A DNA stretch of 64,000 nt from Marinobacter nauticus (GTDB lineage Bacteria > Pseudomonadota > Gammaproteobacteria > Pseudomonadales > Oleiphilaceae): positions 992,001 to 1,056,000 of the forward strand of contig NZ_RBJB01000002.1 in assembly GCF_003634635.1 (NCBI RefSeq), written 5' to 3'. The notes under the pieces were generated by a model. It was not told where the DNA came from. It searched no databases and saw only the letters and a program-made list of their open reading frames with translations. Each line of letters starts with the position of its first letter. Position 1 is the first letter of the stretch. This document shows positions 62,330 through 64,000 of this stretch, one piece after another. Made by a program: the position numbers and the translations under genes.

Positions 62330-62349
62330 GTGCCCGACTACTCCAACTT

Positions 62350-62373
62350 GCCCGCCACTGAGCGGGCTTTTTT
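62350..62373 (+). terminator. Second terminator, abutting the lysozyme start
   Basis: Stem GCCCGC/GCGGGC with a 6-nt loop and six T; the lysozyme ATG at 62374 follows the last T directly. Confidence 0.8.
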
Positions 62374-62802
62374 ATGCCTATGAATCGCGAACTGCTGAGA
62401 TCACAACTTGAGCGGCATGAAGGCCTGCGCCTGAAGCCCTACCTGGACACAGTAGGCAAGTTGACCGTCGGTTATGGCCGCAACCTGGAAGAGGTAGGCA
62501 TCAGTCGAGATGAGGCGGACTTCATGCTCGATAACGATATCGACATGATTGAAGCTCAACTGGAGACCGTTGACGAGTATCTGTCGCTGGACCCAGTGCG
62601 TCAGACCGTTCTTGCGAACATGGGCTTCAACTTAGGGTTTTATGGCCTTATGAAGTTCAAAAGGATGTGGGCAGCAATCAGCCGGCAGGATTGGGAAAAC
62701 GGTTCATGGGAAATGCGCAATTCCAAATGGGCCCGCCAGGTCGGCTATCGCGCAAGTGAACTCGCCAAGATCATGGAGACTGGCGAGGTAGCCGGTGAGT
62801 GA
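62374..62802 (+). CDS. Phage lysozyme (GH24 endolysin)
   Basis: The 142-residue protein has the T4-type lysozyme triad: Glu in LERHEG, Asp in YLDTVG and Thr in LTVGYGRN, then the NMGFNLGFYGLMKF segment. It cuts the glycan of peptidoglycan for host lysis. There is no signal sequence, so it needs a holin. The start at 62374 (or ATG 62380) lies directly against the terminator T-run with no clear ribosome-binding site, which is odd. Confidence 0.93.
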   Translation: MPMNRELLRSQLERHEGLRLKPYLDTVGKLTVGYGRNLEEVGISRDEADFMLDNDIDMIEAQLETVDEYLSLDPVRQTVLANMGFNLGFYGLMKFKRMWAAISRQDWENGSWEMRNSKWARQVGYRASELAKIMETGEVAGE

Positions 62803-63073
62803 TATGGCCGACCGCAGGCAATGGCACCTGGATAAGAGCGTCAGTGTTGCCCACATCATCACGACTGTTGCGCTAGTTGTGTCGGCGCTGTGGTTCCTTG
62901 CCGGGCAAGACCGGAGAATCAGCAACCTCGAATTGAACTATGCGCACCTGAAGGCGGCCCGAGTTGAAGATCAGGAGCGGGCTGAACGCAAGTTCGACGA
63001 GCTCAAGACTGACCTGCGTATGATTAATGCCAAGCTTGACCGACTGATCGAGGGAAGCGGTGGTGGCCGCTGA
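62795..63073 (+). CDS. Small membrane protein of the lysis cassette (holin candidate)
   Basis: The 92-residue protein has one transmembrane helix (SVAHIITTVALVVSALWFLA, about 18-37) and a charged coiled-coil C-terminus (ERAERKFDELKTDLRMINA). GTG start with GTGA overlap to the lysozyme stop. Holins with a single helix exist, but the coiled tail also fits a holin partner. Confidence 0.68.
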   Translation: MSDMADRRQWHLDKSVSVAHIITTVALVVSALWFLAGQDRRISNLELNYAHLKAARVEDQERAERKFDELKTDLRMINAKLDRLIEGSGGGR

Positions 63074-63284
63074 TCACCCGAACCCCAATCAGTGGTGGTA
63101 TCACCGCCGCCTGATGGCCTATTTCAGTTTGGCCTGTCTGGCCGCCTTGCTGCTCGGCATGTTTGGGAACCGTATACCAGAGCCGATGTTGCCGCTGGCT
63201 CAAACCCTGGCTTGGGTGTTCAGCGTCAACCTTCTGTACTACTACGGTGGCAATGCCGTCGAGTACCTCAAGGATCGCAAATGA
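63060..63284 (+). CDS. Holin-like protein with two transmembrane helices
   Basis: The 74-residue protein has two hydrophobic helices (YFSLACLAALLLGMFG and LAQTLAWVFSVNLLYY) and a short charged end, the class II holin profile. It would let the lysozyme cross the membrane. GTG start at 63060 overlaps the previous gene. Confidence 0.72.
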   Translation: MVAADHPNPNQWWYHRRLMAYFSLACLAALLLGMFGNRIPEPMLPLAQTLAWVFSVNLLYYYGGNAVEYLKDRK

Positions 63285-63658
63285 CTTTCAAAGTAAAGCT
63301 TTTGATTGTTGGCGCGGTTCTCGGAGCTGTTGCTCTGGGTAGCTGGACCGCTCGCGGTTGGTTTGAGGACAGCAAAGACCTCGCTGCCGTTGAAGCCCAA
63401 CGCGCTCTGGCTGCTGAGATTCGCGAGGGCCAGGCTGCCATCTCCAAGCAGGTAGAGGAGCGCCTCAGCCAGCTGCGCGCCAATGAGCGCATCATTGATC
63501 GTGGAGTTATCCGTGAGATCCAGAAGCCGATTTATCAGCGCGTGTGTTTTGAGCCTGAGCTTGTCGAGCTGCTCAATGCTGCGCAGCGAGGCGATGCTGG
63601 GGCCGGATCAGCAGAACCTGCTGGTGAAGTGCCCCGCCCAGCTTCCAGAGTTCAGTAA
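63281..63658 (+). CDS. Rz-like inner-membrane spanin
   Basis: The 125-residue protein has an N-terminal transmembrane anchor (LLIVGAVLGAVALGSW) and a helical periplasmic region. It overlaps the holin stop by four bases. Spanins fuse inner and outer membranes at lysis. The Rz1-like gene starts inside it in another frame, the classic spanin arrangement. Confidence 0.8.
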   Translation: MTFKVKLLIVGAVLGAVALGSWTARGWFEDSKDLAAVEAQRALAAEIREGQAAISKQVEERLSQLRANERIIDRGVIREIQKPIYQRVCFEPELVELLNAAQRGDAGAGSAEPAGEVPRPASRVQ

Positions 63659-63767
63659 TGGTCAGGCAGACACCGCCGCCAGCGTGATAACAGCCACGGC
63701 CAGCATCTACCACGACTGCGCCACCAGGCAGCGTGGCTTGGTCGATGCAGTGATTGAGAGCCAGTAG
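63483..63767 (+). CDS. Rz1-like outer-membrane spanin lipoprotein
   Basis: The 94-residue protein starts within the Rz-like gene in a +1 frame. It has a lipoprotein signal with lipobox LSSC (CVLSLSLSSC, about residues 21-30). The mature part is about 65 residues. A later GTG start at 63504 is possible. The position and lipobox make Rz1 likely; the mature part lacks the usual proline-rich run. Confidence 0.76.
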   Translation: MSASLIVELSVRSRSRFISACVLSLSLSSCSMLRSEAMLGPDQQNLLVKCPAQLPEFSNGQADTAASVITATASIYHDCATRQRGLVDAVIESQ

Positions 63768-64000
63768 TGCCTCGCAGACCACTGAAGCCATGCGCAGCAG
63801 CAGGTTGCCATGAGCTGCTGCGAGGGCAGCGCTATTGCGACAAACACCAGCCCGCCCCCAGGCAGTACAACCGAGCCAAGGAAAGGGAGCGTGGCAGCAG
63901 CACCCAACGAGGTTATGGCTACAAATGGCGCCAAGCCCGGCGCGATTGGTTGATGGCCAACCCCCTGTGTGCTGAGTGCAACAGGCAAGGCCGAATCACA
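63767..64000 (+). CDS. HNH endonuclease (N-terminal part, cut by the window edge)
   Basis: The open frame from GTG 63767 (overlapping the Rz1-like stop by one base, TAGTG) runs to the window edge, 78 codons. It begins V-P-R-R-P-L-K-P with CAAAGCHEL and YCDKH, then GYGYKWRQARRDWLMANPLC and AECNRQG. These Cys and the WRQARRDWL segment match phage HNH endonucleases that usually precede the terminase genes. The HNH core itself is beyond the edge. Confidence 0.85.
   Translation, partial: MPRRPLKPCAAAGCHELLRGQRYCDKHQPAPRQYNRAKERERGSSTQRGYGYKWRQARRDWLMANPLCAECNRQGRIT

Overview
The window is a piece of a GC-rich gammaproteobacterial chromosome. The gene set (a 468-residue FabG-like reductase opposite a FadI thiolase, a Pla-1/cef-type lipase, LemA plus M48 protease, the RimK-related zinc protease/7TM/ligase trio, BCCT and SstT transporters) suggests a marine, lipid-using Marinobacter-like bacterium. 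That genus guess is inference from gene content, not a database match.

Positions 1 to about 45,690 are ordinary chromosome. In order: tamB (cut by the left edge) and tamA; a voltage-sensor-like membrane protein without a pore; a shikimate kinase-like gene overlapping sstT; tRNA-fMet; fadI and the divergent fabG-like gene; a tRNA-Val/Asp/Val cluster; three envelope or unknown proteins; purE-purK separated by a perfect 28-bp inverted repeat; sodB; a degenerate-GGDEF/intact-EAL protein; lemA and an M48 protease with a long C-terminal extension; gspN-gspC-gspD; groES-groEL behind a sigma-32-type promoter; fxsA; a short-chain dehydrogenase; an alkyltransferase-like (ATL) protein; class I fumarase; a 938-residue lipase; a CoA transferase with a divergent AraC regulator; rmuC; the three-gene zinc protease/transglutaminase-7TM/ATP-grasp ligase set; a BCCT transporter; and an FMN-binding glutamate synthase-like protein.

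From tRNA-Pro(GGG) at 45,690 to the right edge lies a temperate, lambda-like prophage. The integrase sits beside the tRNA and points at it. A long leftward operon of short overlapping genes runs from 51,074 to 45,857 (LuxR-type HTH protein, a CsrA-like protein, many unknowns, excisionase, integrase). Its promoter carries two copies of the dyad ATACG-N4-CGTAT. The same dyad occurs twice between a LexA/S24-type repressor and a Cro-like gene. The two regulators share a recognition-helix sequence, so the immunity switch can be read directly.

Between the left operon and the repressor lies an AT-richer cargo block: a secreted HNH nuclease, a VasI/TagO-like protein, a membrane-anchored small-domain protein, and hicA-hicB followed by a SecB-like chaperone gene. 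The last three look like a toxin-antitoxin-chaperone (TAC) module in which HicB carries a long C-terminal extension.

Rightward of cro come a RusA-like resolvase, a Rha/KilAC protein, a replication initiator with four dyad iterons inside its coding sequence (probable origin), a lambda P-like protein, a YbcO-type nuclease and a Q-like protein. A RelE-like toxin-antitoxin pair and two tandem terminators follow, then the lysis cassette (lysozyme, holin candidates, overlapping Rz/Rz1) and the start of an HNH endonuclease gene. Packaging and structural genes, and the second attachment site, are outside the window.
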